Assembly: GCA_020847555.1 (NCBI GenBank)
Contig: JADLBT010000040.1
Coordinates: 1 to 35,253, forward strand
From: Gemmataceae bacterium
GTDB taxonomy: Bacteria > Planctomycetota > Planctomycetia > Gemmatales > Gemmataceae
Direction of reading: 5' to 3'
Length of the DNA stretch: 35,253 bases
The position numbers and the translations under genes were made by a program. Shown one piece after another: positions 24,527-32,670 of this stretch. How positions within the stretch are numbered: the first letter of the stretch is position 1; every line of letters begins with the position of its first letter. The notes below the pieces were generated by a model. That model worked only from the letters and a program-made list of their open reading frames with translations. It did no database searches and had not been told where the DNA came from.

Positions 24527-24592
24527 GGCGCTGCAGTCTGCACCGTCTTGGCGCCAGCGGCCAGCGCCAGCCTCGTAGACCTGTTCTACCCC

Positions 24593-25879
24593 TTAGACCA
24601 GAACGAGCGATCCTTCCGGCGCCCCGCGCAGCGAGAACGGCCCCGCATGCTCGATCCGAACCTCGACAAGCTCTCCCACGCGCGCCGGTGCATCCAGGTG
24701 CACGAGCTTCCCGGTCCGCGTCCGCCCGAAAAGCTGGCTCCCGCGTCGCCCCTCGACCAGGATCTCCTGCGTCGTCCCCCGGTACCCCTCGTTGATCTCC
24801 AGTGAGATCCGCCCCTCTATCGCTTCTACCGCGTGCAGCCGCTCAGCCTTCACCTCCGGCGGTACGTCGTCTTCCAGTTTCCGCCAGGCGATCGTCCCCG
24901 GCCGCGGCGAATACGCCGCCACGTGCACCTTGTCGAAACGCAGCTCCTCCAGCAGCGCGCAGGTCTCCGCGAAATCCTCTGCCGTCTCCCCCGGATAGCC
25001 CACGATCACGTCCGTCGTGATCCCCGCCGTCGGCATCAGCGCCCGCACCTCTGCGATCTTCGCCCGATACTCGGCCGTCGTGTATCCACGTCGCATCGAC
25101 TCCAACACCCGGTCGCTCCCCGTCTGGACCGGCAGCGAAAAGCACTCCATCACCTTCGGCAGCTCCGCCACCGCCGCCAGGATCTGCCCCGTCATGTCCT
25201 TCGGGTACGACGTCAGGAACCGGATGCGCGCCAGCCGCTCCAGCTCCGCGAGCGCCCGCATCAGATCACCGAGGTCGGGCTGCTCCGGCAGGTCGTGCCC
25301 GTACGCTTCGACCGTCTGGCCCAGCAGCGTCACCTCCCGCGCCCCCTGCGCCGTCAGGTACGCCACCTCCCGCACGATCTCGGCCACCGGCCGGCTCTTC
25401 TCTCGCCCCCGCCGGTACGGCACGATGCAGTAGGTGCAGAACTTGTTGCACCCGTGGACCACCGGCACGAACGCCGTCGGCCCCTCCGGGATAGCGTACG
25501 TCGTCGGCCAGAACTCCCCCCCCAGGTCCTCGGCCGGACCCTCGACCAGCTCCAGGATCGGCGCGAACTGCTGCGGCCGCGCGAACACGTCCACGTATGG
25601 GAAGCGGTGCGCCAGCTCCTCTGTCTTCAGCCCCACCATGCAGCCCATGACCGCGACCTTGAGCCCCGGCCGCTCCTTCTTCAGCTCTCGCACCCGTCCG
25701 AGCTTCGAATAGGCCCGGTCCTCCGCGTGCTGCCGAACGCTGCACGTGTTGATCACCACCAGCTCCGCCCGCTCCGGCCGGTCCGTCGCCCGGTGCCCCA
25801 GACGTCTCAACCCCGCCGCCAGCCTCTCGCTGTCCGCCTTGTTCATCTGGCAGCCGACGGTCCAGAGATAGTAACGCAT
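24593..25879 (-). CDS. miaB: tRNA-2-methylthio-N6-dimethylallyladenosine synthase MiaB
   Basis: 428 residues, a radical SAM methylthiotransferase that converts i6A37 to ms2i6A37 in tRNAs reading U-starting codons. The N-terminal UPF0004 domain has the auxiliary-cluster cysteines C10, C46 and C80; the radical-SAM cysteines C144, C148 and C151 are in GCNKFCTYCIVPYRRGRE; a TRAM domain closes the protein (TQEILVEGRRGSQLFGRT...). SYPKDMTGQIL and LPVQTGSDRVLESMRRGYT are typical. ATG 25879 gives the standard N-terminus. It lies about 100 bp downstream of tRNA-Ser on the same strand, so both may share a transcript. MtaB-type relatives are possible but the motif set favours MiaB. Confidence 0.95.
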   Translation of the reverse strand: MRYYLWTVGCQMNKADSERLAAGLRRLGHRATDRPERAELVVINTCSVRQHAEDRAYSKLGRVRELKKERPGLKVAVMGCMVGLKTEELAHRFPYVDVFARPQQFAPILELVEGPAEDLGGEFWPTTYAIPEGPTAFVPVVHGCNKFCTYCIVPYRRGREKSRPVAEIVREVAYLTAQGAREVTLLGQTVEAYGHDLPEQPDLGDLMRALAELERLARIRFLTSYPKDMTGQILAAVAELPKVMECFSLPVQTGSDRVLESMRRGYTTAEYRAKIAEVRALMPTAGITTDVIVGYPGETAEDFAETCALLEELRFDKVHVAAYSPRPGTIAWRKLEDDVPPEVKAERLHAVEAIEGRISLEINEGYRGTTQEILVEGRRGSQLFGRTRTGKLVHLDAPARVGELVEVRIEHAGPFSLRGAPEGSLVLV

Positions 25880-25981
25880 CGCCTTCTTCGCCCCACCAGC
25901 CCGGTTCCCCGCTGCCGCGCCACCTGCGACGGCGAAGTCCCTCTCTCTTCGAAGCGCCGGCCCCGCGGCCCGGAGCCGGCC

Positions 25982-26073
25982 TGGCGGAGGGGGAGGGATT
26001 CGAACCCTCGACTGACGTTACCGCCAGTAAGCGCTTAGCAGGCGCCCGCACTCGGCCACTATGCGACCCCTCC
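25982..26073 (-). tRNA. tRNA-Ser (anticodon GCU)
   Basis: Minus strand, 5' end at 26073. Acceptor GGAGGGG pairs with CCCCTCC (25986-25992), followed by discriminator G and an encoded CCA (25982-25984). D arm GCA...TGC, anticodon arm GGCGC-CTGCTAA-GCGCT with anticodon GCT, a long type-II variable arm (CTGGCGGTAACGTCAG) and T arm GAGGG-TTCGAAT-CCCTC. The long variable arm and the anticodon identify serine AGC/AGU. Confidence 0.97.
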
Positions 26074-26146
26074 GTGCAGGAAGAACCATCATAGCCGCCG
26101 CTCCCCCCCCTGGTCACGCCGCGCCGGCCGCCCCTCGCCTCTCCCC

Positions 26147-26938
26147 TCAGCGTCCCAGCCAGTTCGGCGCACGCTTCTCGGCGAACGCCCGCGGCCCCTC
26201 GATTGCGTCCTCGCTCTGGCGGCGCCGCCCCTCCCATTCGAAGCGCGCCGCCACCGTCTCGGGCAACGCCATCTCCAGCCCCCTTGTCGCCGCCTCCTTC
26301 GTCGCCCGCACCGACAGCGGCGCGCAGCGCAGGATGTCCTCGACCCAGCCGTCCACCGCCTCGTCCAGCCTCGCCAGCGGCGCGACCTCGTTCACGAGCC
26401 CCAGCTCGTACCCCCTCTGCGCTGACATGTGCCGCCCCGTCAGCATGTACCCCATCGCCGTCTTCAGCGGCGCCTGGCGCGGCAACCGATGCACGCCCAG
26501 CGCCCCGGCGATCAAACCGCGCCGCGGCTCTGGCAGCCCCAGCTCAGCCCCCTCCGCCGCTACGATGATGTCGCAGGCCAGTGCCATCTCCATCCCCCCA
26601 CCCAGCGCGAAGCCATTCACCCGCGCGATCAACGGCTTGAACAGGTCGAACCGGCTCGTCAAACCGCCGAAGCCCGATGGCGGCATCCCCGTCGGTGGCC
26701 TCTCGCCTGCCGGCAGCCGCGACACCTCCGCCGTGTACTTCAGATCGTTCCCCGCCGAAAAGGCCCTCTCCCCCTCCCCCGTCAGCACCGCCACCCACGC
26801 GTCCTCGTCCGCGGCGAACTTGTCCCACACTCCGGCCAGCTCGCTGTTCGCCGGCGCGTGCAACGCGTTCATCACCTCCGGCCGCGTAATCGTGACGAAT
26901 GCCACGCGGCCCCGCTTTTCGTAACGACAGAACTGCAT
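26147..26938 (-). CDS. Enoyl-CoA hydratase/isomerase family protein (canonical active site)
   Basis: 263 residues of the crotonase superfamily: TRPEVMNALHAPANSEL, AFSAGNDLKYTAE, ARVNGFALGGGMEMALACDI with the first catalytic Glu, and AELGLPEPRRGLIAGALGVHRLP with the second. Both glutamates of true enoyl-CoA hydratases are present. The C-terminal SEDAIEGPRAFAEKRAPNW is typical of the CaiD/MenB-side families. A GGGGGAG Shine-Dalgarno precedes ATG 26938 and a TAGGAT hexamer lies 27 nt upstream within a 15-mer shared with the crotonase gene at 30814-31605. Confidence 0.93.
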   Translation of the reverse strand: MQFCRYEKRGRVAFVTITRPEVMNALHAPANSELAGVWDKFAADEDAWVAVLTGEGERAFSAGNDLKYTAEVSRLPAGERPPTGMPPSGFGGLTSRFDLFKPLIARVNGFALGGGMEMALACDIIVAAEGAELGLPEPRRGLIAGALGVHRLPRQAPLKTAMGYMLTGRHMSAQRGYELGLVNEVAPLARLDEAVDGWVEDILRCAPLSVRATKEAATRGLEMALPETVAARFEWEGRRRQSEDAIEGPRAFAEKRAPNWLGR

Positions 26939-26960
26939 GTCGGCTCCCCCGGCAACGCTG

Positions 26961-26975
26961 GCCGCATCCTACGGC
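26961..26975 (-). promoter_or_regulatory. 15-bp shared promoter element (copy 1)
   Basis: GCCGCATCCTACGGC, containing the minus-strand -10-like TAGGAT and flanked by GCCG/CGGC inverted repeats. An identical copy lies at 31634-31648, ahead of another crotonase gene. Confidence 0.5.
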
Positions 26976-27001
26976 GACCGCCGACCCGGCGCACCCCCGC
27001 C

Positions 27002-27652
27002 TCAGTCTCGTCGTCCGGCCGACCGGCGCGACCCCAGGTACGACATCAGAAAGCCCCGCGCGATCGAGCACAGCTCCACCGCCAGGTCCGCCAGGTTCGC
27101 CGCGTCCTCCTCCGTCGCCCCAAAGCTCGAGGCCAGCCAGGCGCCCTCACCGCTCACTCCCGCCAGCCAGCTCTCTGCCGGAACCGGATGCACGGCCAGG
27201 CCGGGCAGCAGCAGCATCGGATGCGCAGACGTCGCGGCCGCGACCAGCCCCTCCAGCTCGGCCAGCCCTGGCTGGCTGCGCAGGTTCCGCGCCTGCGGCA
27301 GCGCCTCCTCCCCCAGGCTCAGCTCCCACAGCATCTGCTCCGGCGTGAACGTCCCCGCCTGGTGCGCCAGCACCCGCCACTCCGTCACCCCCGGCAAAGG
27401 CCGCATCAGCGAACGCGCGATGCTGTACCGGCGATCCCCCAACGCGAGGTGCACCGCCGTCAGCCGCCGGCACGCTTCTGCCAGCTCCACGCCGATCAGC
27501 CCCGCCAGAATCGCCCGGTCCGCCGACTCCGCGAACACCAGCGCGCGCAACGCCGCCTCTGCCGCCATCTGCGGCTTGCGCAGGGCCGAACGCGCGTATG
27601 CCTCGACGAATTCGAGCTCTGCCATACCGCCCGGAAACTGGGAGTCGGTCAT
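27002..27652 (-). CDS. Unknown helical protein
   Basis: 216 residues, no family recognised. Nearly all predicted helix: an N-terminal run (AELEFVEAYARSALRKPQMAAEAALRALVFAESADRA) with regularly spaced charged and hydrophobic residues, a central LIGVELAEACRRLTAVHLALGDRR, and a long C-terminal helix ending in a basic tail (SRRSAGRRD). No membrane segment or signal peptide, so probably cytoplasmic. TAGAAT stands 6 nt before ATG 27652 and there is no Shine-Dalgarno, pointing to a leaderless message. It is not obviously linked to its neighbours (crotonase, mutM). Confidence 0.7.
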   Translation of the reverse strand: MTDSQFPGGMAELEFVEAYARSALRKPQMAAEAALRALVFAESADRAILAGLIGVELAEACRRLTAVHLALGDRRYSIARSLMRPLPGVTEWRVLAHQAGTFTPEQMLWELSLGEEALPQARNLRSQPGLAELEGLVAAATSAHPMLLLPGLAVHPVPAESWLAGVSGEGAWLASSFGATEEDAANLADLAVELCSIARGFLMSYLGSRRSAGRRD

Positions 27653-27658
27653 CCTGCG

Positions 27659-27664
27659 ATTCTA
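27659..27664 (-). promoter_or_regulatory. -10-like TAGAAT, 6 nt before ATG 27652
   Basis: Followed on the minus strand by CGCAGG and then ATG. Best-matching hexamer of the leaderless set. Confidence 0.5.
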
Positions 27665-27773
27665 GCCTCCCCAAGCTCGCCCCATCAGCACGTTGATCGC
27701 GCCTCTCGAGCGGGCAGAGCCGCAGCGCTGCCCGCGAATCGCTCGCCCCCCGGGGCGGACGGCGCCAGCCCGC

Positions 27774-28628
27774 TCAGCCGGATCGCCGCGCCTCGGCCCT
27801 CTTCCGAGGCAGCCGCTGGCAGCGCGGGCAATAGTGGGTCCCCCGCCCCGCCACCACCGTCCGCGCGATCGTCGTCCCGCAGCGGTAGCACGGCTGCCCC
27901 TGCCGCCGGAACACCTGCACGTACATGTGCTGCTGCCCCGGGTTCCCCTGCCCGTCGACATAGTCGCGGAAGCTCGCCCCACGGTTTGCGATCCCGCGCT
28001 CCAGCACCGCGCGCGTCGCCTCGGCTAGCCGCCGCACTGCCGCCGCCGACAGCGCACCCGCCGGCGCGTCCGGCCGCACGCCCGCCTCGAAGAGCGCCTC
28101 GTCCACGTAGATGTTGCCGAGCCCGGCCAGGCGTCGCTGGTCCAGCAGCACGGCCTTCGCCGGCGCCGTCCGGCCGGTGAGCAGCGCCCGCAACGTCCGC
28201 GCGGAGAACTCGGGGTCAATCGGCTCCGGCCCGAGCCTCGCCGTTACCGCCGCCTGGTCTTCCACCACGCACCATGTCCCAAACTTCCGCAGATCCGACC
28301 AGCGCAGCTCCGCCTCCCCGTCCAGCACCAGTTTCGCCCGCTCAAATGCCTCCGCTGGTGCCGGGCCCTCCCGCCATACCAGCCGGCCCGTCATTCGCAG
28401 GTGCATGGCCAGCGTCTGGCCGTCGTCCAGGGCGAAGAGCAGGTATTTCCCACGCCGCCCCAGTCCCTCTATCCGGCGCCCCACCAGAGCCGCGCGGAGC
28501 CCCTCGATTGGCACTCCGGCCAGCCGCTCGATGGTCCCTCTGTCGACTTCCACCCCCACGATCCGGCGCCCGGTCACCAGCGGCGCCAGGTCCCGCCGGA
28601 TCGTCTCCACCTCGGGCAGCTCGGGCAC
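27774..28628 (-). CDS. mutM: Bifunctional DNA glycosylase/AP lyase MutM (Fpg)
   Basis: 284 residues. Removes 8-oxoguanine and formamidopyrimidines from DNA and nicks the abasic site. The mature protein begins PELPEVETIRRDL, so P2 is the Schiff-base nucleophile and E3 the catalytic acid; K in GRRGKYLLF is the conserved phosphate-contacting lysine; LAMHLRMTGRL and GLGNIYVDEALF follow; the C-terminal zinc finger is CYRC...HYCPRC. The start is a GTG at 28628, placed by the PELPEVE motif, with TACGCT 6 nt upstream. Confidence 0.96.
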   Translation of the reverse strand: MPELPEVETIRRDLAPLVTGRRIVGVEVDRGTIERLAGVPIEGLRAALVGRRIEGLGRRGKYLLFALDDGQTLAMHLRMTGRLVWREGPAPAEAFERAKLVLDGEAELRWSDLRKFGTWCVVEDQAAVTARLGPEPIDPEFSARTLRALLTGRTAPAKAVLLDQRRLAGLGNIYVDEALFEAGVRPDAPAGALSAAAVRRLAEATRAVLERGIANRGASFRDYVDGQGNPGQQHMYVQVFRRQGQPCYRCGTTIARTVVAGRGTHYCPRCQRLPRKRAEARRSG

Positions 28629-28634
28629 TTCCCT

Positions 28635-28640
28635 AGCGTA
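28635..28640 (-). promoter_or_regulatory. -10-like TACGCT, 6 nt before GTG 28628
   Basis: Spacing as in the other leaderless-looking genes of the window; no Shine-Dalgarno before mutM. Confidence 0.35.
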
Positions 28641-28743
28641 GCGGCCGCCCCCTCCCCGCGAGAAGCGCCGCGCCTCGCCTCACTCCCCGCTCTCCGTCAT
28701 ACTCCGTAGGCGGTCGCCGACCTCCGCCCCGACCCTCGCCAGC

Positions 28744-29445
28744 ATGATCACCCACCTTTCCGGCACCCTCGCCCGCATGGACATCAGTGGTCCGCTCGTC
28801 GAGATTGACGTCCACGGCGTCCGCTACGAGGTCCTCGTCCCCCTCTTCCTCTGGCCCGAGCTGCAGGCCCTCGCCGGCGAGGCCGATCTCGGCGACGCCG
28901 CCGGCCCGCCCCTCGCCCTCCATGTCCACTACTCGGCGACGGCCAACCAGCCCGTCCCCGTCCTCGTCGGCTTCCTCCGCCGCCCCGAGCGCGACTTCTT
29001 CCGCAAGTTCACCACCGTCGAAGGCATCGGCCCCGCAAAGGCCGTTCGCGCCATGAACGTCTCCGTCAGCACCATCGCGCGGGCCATCGAACAGGAAGAC
29101 CGCCTCGCCCTCACGCGCCTCCCCGGCGTGGGCACCCGCGCCGCCGACAAGATCATCGCCACCCTGCGTGGCAAGGTCGCCGCCGAAGCCGCCCTGCAGG
29201 ACACGGGCATCGAACGCCCGGTCGACGCCGCCCGCCTCCAAGAAGCGCGCCTCGTCGCCGACACCGTCGAGACCGTCTGCGTCCTCGGCTATCCCCGTGC
29301 CGACGCCCGCCGTTGGGTCGAAGAGGCTCGCCGTGCCAGCCCGGCCCTCGCCACCGTCGAAGAACTGACCCTCGCCGTCCTGCGCGCTCGCGACCCAGCC
29401 CACCGTTCGCCTGCTGCCGGTGCTCCCTCTACCATCAGACGGTGA
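28744..29445 (+). CDS. ruvA: Holliday junction DNA helicase subunit RuvA (divergent)
   Basis: 233 residues. RuvA binds Holliday junctions and loads RuvB. The N-terminal OB fold (MITHLSGTLARMDISGPLVEIDVHGVRYEVLVP) is followed by two helix-hairpin-helix motifs, VEGIGPAKA (92-100) and LPGVGTRAA (126-134), and a C-terminal three-helix domain (about 165-215, ARRWVEEARRA). It is about 30 residues longer than typical RuvA and the OB-fold region is divergent (extra LAGEADLGDAAGPPLA). No ruvB or ruvC is adjacent. Its TGA overlaps the GTG of the next gene. Confidence 0.85.
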   Translation: MITHLSGTLARMDISGPLVEIDVHGVRYEVLVPLFLWPELQALAGEADLGDAAGPPLALHVHYSATANQPVPVLVGFLRRPERDFFRKFTTVEGIGPAKAVRAMNVSVSTIARAIEQEDRLALTRLPGVGTRAADKIIATLRGKVAAEAALQDTGIERPVDAARLQEARLVADTVETVCVLGYPRADARRWVEEARRASPALATVEELTLAVLRARDPAHRSPAAGAPSTIRR

Positions 29446-30311
29446 CCTCTCCCGGCGAAGAGCCGCCGCTCCCCCAGTCCCCTCCCGTTCCCGCGCCCCG
29501 ACCGGCCTGGACCTACGCCCTCATGCCCGCTGCCGTCCTCCTCGGCGCCCTCGCTGTCGCCGGCGCCATCTGGGTCACTCGCGGGGACGAGAGCCAGCCC
29601 ACGCCCGCCCAGGGTGACCTCTCTGCCGCCGGGTCCCGCCTGCAGACACCCGCCGCGCAGTCCTCTCCTTCACCCGCGGCCACACAGGACCTGCGCGCCG
29701 TCTTCGCCGGCTACGCCCGCCAGGTCGGCCTCGATCTCGACCGCTACCAGCAGTGCCTCTCCCGCCCCGAAAACCTGCAGCTCATCCAGCGCCAATTCCA
29801 GCGCGGCGTCGCCCTCGGCGTCGATGGCACACCCACCTTCGTCATCAACAACAAGATGGTCGTCGGCGCTCTCCCCGCCGCCGTTTTCGACGAGATCATC
29901 ACAGCCGAGCTCAACGGCAGCCCCACCTCCCTCGACGCCTACTCCAACAACATTCGTCAGCTCGCCGCCACGAACCCACCCCGCTTCAAGATTCTCGATG
30001 GCCCCGTCGACGTTTCCGACGCCGCCGTCGAGGGCAGCCGTTCCGCTCGCGTCGTTGTCGCTGAGTTCAGCGACTTCCAGTGTCCCTTTTGCAAACGCTG
30101 GACCGACGACACGCTGAAGGGCATCCGCACCCGGTTCGGCGCCGACGTCGCCCTCGCCTTCCTCCACTTCCCGATCGCCCAGATCCATCCGAACGCCGCC
30201 AACGCCGCTCTCGTCGCCGTCTGCGCCGCCGACCAGGGCAAATTCTGGCCAATGCACGACCTGCTCTTCGCCCGTCAGGCCGAATGGCAGAGCCTCAAGG
30301 CCGGCTCCTGA
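29442..30311 (+). CDS. Membrane-anchored DsbA-like protein with permuted halves
   Basis: 289 residues starting at GTG 29442, in a GTGA overlap with ruvA. A Pro-rich N-terminus is followed by one membrane segment (24-45) and a Ser/Pro/Ala linker. Next comes the C-terminal half of a DsbA-like domain: helix (AVFAGYARQVGLDLDRYQQCL) and the cis-proline segment GVDGTPTFVINNKMVVGA (P131). After another linker comes the N-terminal half: VVVAEFSDFQCPFCKRW (C214/C217), LHFPIAQIHPNAANAA and GKFWPMHDLLFARQ, then the stop. Normal DsbA-like proteins have these in the opposite order. The active site would be extracytoplasmic. Probable role: thiol-disulphide exchange. Confidence 0.82.
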   Translation: MTSPGEEPPLPQSPPVPAPRPAWTYALMPAAVLLGALAVAGAIWVTRGDESQPTPAQGDLSAAGSRLQTPAAQSSPSPAATQDLRAVFAGYARQVGLDLDRYQQCLSRPENLQLIQRQFQRGVALGVDGTPTFVINNKMVVGALPAAVFDEIITAELNGSPTSLDAYSNNIRQLAATNPPRFKILDGPVDVSDAAVEGSRSARVVVAEFSDFQCPFCKRWTDDTLKGIRTRFGADVALAFLHFPIAQIHPNAANAALVAVCAADQGKFWPMHDLLFARQAEWQSLKAGS

Positions 30312-30316
30312 AGCTC

Positions 30317-30748
30317 CTAGCCCGAGGCCGCGGCCCCCATGCATCCATCCTCACCCAGCCGCGCTACGATGTGGCCAACGATCCGTCCCGTCCGGTCCAT
30401 TCCCGCGCTGCAGTGCACGAGCACCGGCTTCGGCAGCCGCAAGAACGCCGCCCAGGCCTCCTCGTACTGCTCCGTTGTGAACGGGTGTGTTAGCTGGTCC
30501 AGCGTTGGCAGGTGGTGCACGACGAAGCCAGCCTCGCGATACGCCGCGAGCAGCCCGTGCGGCAGCGCCCGCCGATAAAGCCATAGCTGGTCGTTCCCGA
30601 TCAGGCAGAGGATAGACGAGACACCGAACTCCCGCGCCGCAACACACCACTCCTCCACGACCCGCGCCTCCACGCGGTGCTCCGGGCCCGGCTGGTACCC
30701 CGGCCGCGGGCTCGTCGCCAGTACACGCTCGATCACCCAGTTCGGCAT
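30317..30748 (-). CDS. Dual-specificity/tyrosine-type protein phosphatase
   Basis: 143 residues with the PTP signature VHCSAGMDRTGRI: C113 is the nucleophile and R119 the phosphate-binding Arg. D84 in LPTLDQLT is a candidate general acid. Cytoplasmic; the substrate could be phospho-protein or a small phosphate ester such as phosphoinositide. Its 3' end faces that of the DsbA-like gene with 5 bp between. ATG 30748 has no Shine-Dalgarno and a TAGAAT 9 nt upstream. Confidence 0.85.
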   Translation of the reverse strand: MPNWVIERVLATSPRPGYQPGPEHRVEARVVEEWCVAAREFGVSSILCLIGNDQLWLYRRALPHGLLAAYREAGFVVHHLPTLDQLTHPFTTEQYEEAWAAFLRLPKPVLVHCSAGMDRTGRIVGHIVARLGEDGCMGAAASG

Positions 30749-30757
30749 ATGCGAACC

Positions 30758-30763
30758 ATTCTA
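30758..30763 (-). promoter_or_regulatory. -10-like TAGAAT, 9 nt before ATG 30748
   Basis: Same hexamer as ahead of the gene at 27002-27652; fits leaderless transcription. Confidence 0.45.
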
Positions 30764-30813
30764 GCTTCCAGAGGTCGCTCGGGGCGAACGTGCCAGCCCG
30801 CCTGCGCGCTCCC

Positions 30814-31605
30814 TCAGCCTGACGCCTGCTGGCTCCGCCCCCGGTCCTGGATGCTCGCCCGCCGCGCGCGCACCGCCTCGGGTGTCGCCTCGCTCCGATG
30901 CGCTGCCGACACCGCCCGCTCATGCTCCAGCGCTGGCCCGAACGGCATCGCCAGCCCTTCGTCCACCACGCGCTTGTACTTCCGCACCATTCCCGGCACG
31001 CAGGAGCGCATGTCCTGCGCCACCTGCAGACAGAACGGCAGCAACTCCTCGGGCGGCAGCACGCGGTTCAGCAGCCCCCAGCGCTCCGCCGTCGCCGCGT
31101 CCAGGTAGTTGCCCGTGAAATGCAGCTCTTTCGCCCGCGACACCCCGATCAGCCGCGGCAGCCGCTGGCTCAGCCCCCAGCCCGGCATAATTCCTACCCG
31201 CGCGTGCGTGTCCGCGAAGCGCGCCTCCGTAGACCCAATGAGGATGTCGCACATCAGCGCGATCTCGAACCCGCCCGTGATCGCCACCCCGTTGATCGCC
31301 CCGATCAGCGGCCGGTCGAACCCCAGGATCGCGGCCGCCAGCTCCTCCGACGACACCGCCTTCATCGCCGCGTCCGCGTCCCCTGCCTCGCCCCCGAGCT
31401 CCTTCAGGTCCAGCCCGGCGCAGAACGCACGCCCCGCGCCCGTCAGTATGGCCACCTCCACCTCCTCGTCTGCCTGCAACGCCGTGAACCCGTCGCATAT
31501 CGCCCGGCGCAATGCATTCGAGAGGGCGTTCATCTTCTCCGGTCGGTTCAAAGTGACCGTCGCAACACCGTCCCTCCTGTCGACCTTCAGCAGCGGCTCC
31601 GACAC
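30814..31605 (-). CDS. Enoyl-CoA hydratase/isomerase family protein
   Basis: 263 residues of the crotonase superfamily: NRPEKMNALSNALRRA, AFCAGLDLKELGG and GAINGVAITGGFEIALMCDILIGS, where the first catalytic Glu is kept. The second Glu position reads ADTHARVGIMPGWG, a change found in many crotonases that are not simple hydratases. Reaction therefore uncertain. GTG 31605 follows a GGGAGG Shine-Dalgarno; a TAGGAT hexamer lies 33 nt upstream within the 15-mer shared with the crotonase gene at 26147-26938. Confidence 0.92.
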   Translation of the reverse strand: MSEPLLKVDRRDGVATVTLNRPEKMNALSNALRRAICDGFTALQADEEVEVAILTGAGRAFCAGLDLKELGGEAGDADAAMKAVSSEELAAAILGFDRPLIGAINGVAITGGFEIALMCDILIGSTEARFADTHARVGIMPGWGLSQRLPRLIGVSRAKELHFTGNYLDAATAERWGLLNRVLPPEELLPFCLQVAQDMRSCVPGMVRKYKRVVDEGLAMPFGPALEHERAVSAAHRSEATPEAVRARRASIQDRGRSQQASG

Positions 31606-31633
31606 GCAAACCCTCCCGCAACAGCGCTTTCGA

Positions 31634-31648
31634 GCCGCATCCTACGGC
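31634..31648 (-). promoter_or_regulatory. 15-bp shared promoter element (copy 2)
   Basis: GCCGCATCCTACGGC, identical to 26961-26975 and likewise placed about 30 nt before a crotonase start codon with the TAGGAT on the coding strand. Confidence 0.5.
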
Positions 31649-31670
31649 CAGCCCGCCGCACAGTCATGCC

Positions 31671-32663
31671 CTAAGCCCGTTCTGCCTCCCCCGCCAGCAC
31701 CTGCCTCGCCTCCGCCAGTGCCGTCGCGCATGCCCGCTCATGACTCGCTGCTCGCCGCAACGCCTGTGCGGCTGCCCGGCGCAGGCCCGCGTTCCCCACA
31801 TTCCCGTGGCCGCCCGCGGGAAATGGGAAGAGCGTCACCAGCGGCGCCAGCGCCTGCGTCTCCGCCGAAAGCGCCCTCTGCGCCTCGCCGAGCGCCCCAC
31901 TCAGCTCCGGCACGGCCGCCGCCACGTCCGCCAGGAATGCCCGGCCGTCCACCCTCGCCGCCTCGAGGACCGCCAGCGTGTAGGCGTTCCCCGCCCGATC
32001 GACCTCCGACTCCCCCTCCAGGGCGTCCGCCCAGGCATCCAGCCCCGCCGTTCCCCGCGGCTGGCCATCTGCCGGCCCGTCCTCGCCGGCCAGGCTCGCC
32101 AGCGCCGTCCCCAGCGCACCCCTCAGTGCGTCCAGCGCGTCCACCTCGATTGGACCGACCGGCGCCAGCAGCTCAAGCCGGCCCACGGTCGAGGGCCATT
32201 CCTCCCAGCCCACCTGGGGCCCGAGCTCCGGCGTCAGCAGATCGTCCACGAGCAACGTCCGTTCCCCCCGGTCGTACCCGAACACCACGCTGTGCTCATG
32301 CAAGCGCAAGTCCCACCCGATCAAAGGCCGACCCTCGTCTATCCGTTCGATCGCCCAGGCAACCGCCGCCGCCCGCCGCCCTTCCCAATCGCCGCCGGCC
32401 GATAGCCCCCCGCCAAAATGCTCCCAGGCAAACCCCGTCCGCGCGTAGTTCCCGGCCATCCGCTCCCAATCGAGGTCGCTCGGCCCCGAGGGCAGTGCCA
32501 CGACGCCGGCGCGCGACCCCAGACAGAAGTGCCACGCGTGCCCCGTCAGCCCCATGATGGCGTGTCGCGGCAGCGGTGCGCCAAGATAGGAGAGAACTCC
32601 TTCGAGCGCGCCGGCCGCCGTCGTCCAGTTCGGCACGAAATGGACGCCTTCGATCCGTGCCAC
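31671..32663 (-). CDS. BtrH N-terminal/C39-like domain protein
   Basis: 330 residues starting at GTG 32663 (MARIEGVHFVPNWTTAAGALEGVLSYLG). The first ~150 residues resemble the N-terminal papain-like domain of butirosin BtrH-type acyltransferases: GLTGHAWHFCLG, a run of small residues, RRAAAVAWAIERIDEGRPLIGWDLRLHEHSVVFGYD with a possible catalytic Cys/His set, and LLVDDLL. The rest is helical and Ala-rich (SALGEAQRALSAETQALAPL). The reaction is unknown; no aminoglycoside genes are nearby, so the name points to the fold only. TAGACT lies 7 nt before the start. Confidence 0.65.
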   Translation of the reverse strand: MARIEGVHFVPNWTTAAGALEGVLSYLGAPLPRHAIMGLTGHAWHFCLGSRAGVVALPSGPSDLDWERMAGNYARTGFAWEHFGGGLSAGGDWEGRRAAAVAWAIERIDEGRPLIGWDLRLHEHSVVFGYDRGERTLLVDDLLTPELGPQVGWEEWPSTVGRLELLAPVGPIEVDALDALRGALGTALASLAGEDGPADGQPRGTAGLDAWADALEGESEVDRAGNAYTLAVLEAARVDGRAFLADVAAAVPELSGALGEAQRALSAETQALAPLVTLFPFPAGGHGNVGNAGLRRAAAQALRRAASHERACATALAEARQVLAGEAERA

Positions 32664-32670
32664 ACGATCG

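Noticed and set aside
25900..25981. GC-rich inverted GCCGGC repeats between tRNA-Ser and miaB as a terminator
   Set aside because: The repeats are self-palindromic, lack a T-run and are common in such GC-rich DNA.
27710..27735. 8-bp hairpin GCGGGCAG/CTGCCCGC after mutM
   Set aside because: No T-run on either strand; it may be a weak termination signal but there is nothing to support it.
31671..32663. Aminoglycoside (butirosin) biosynthesis cluster
   Set aside because: Only the fold of a BtrH-like N-terminal domain is suggested; no other biosynthetic genes are present.
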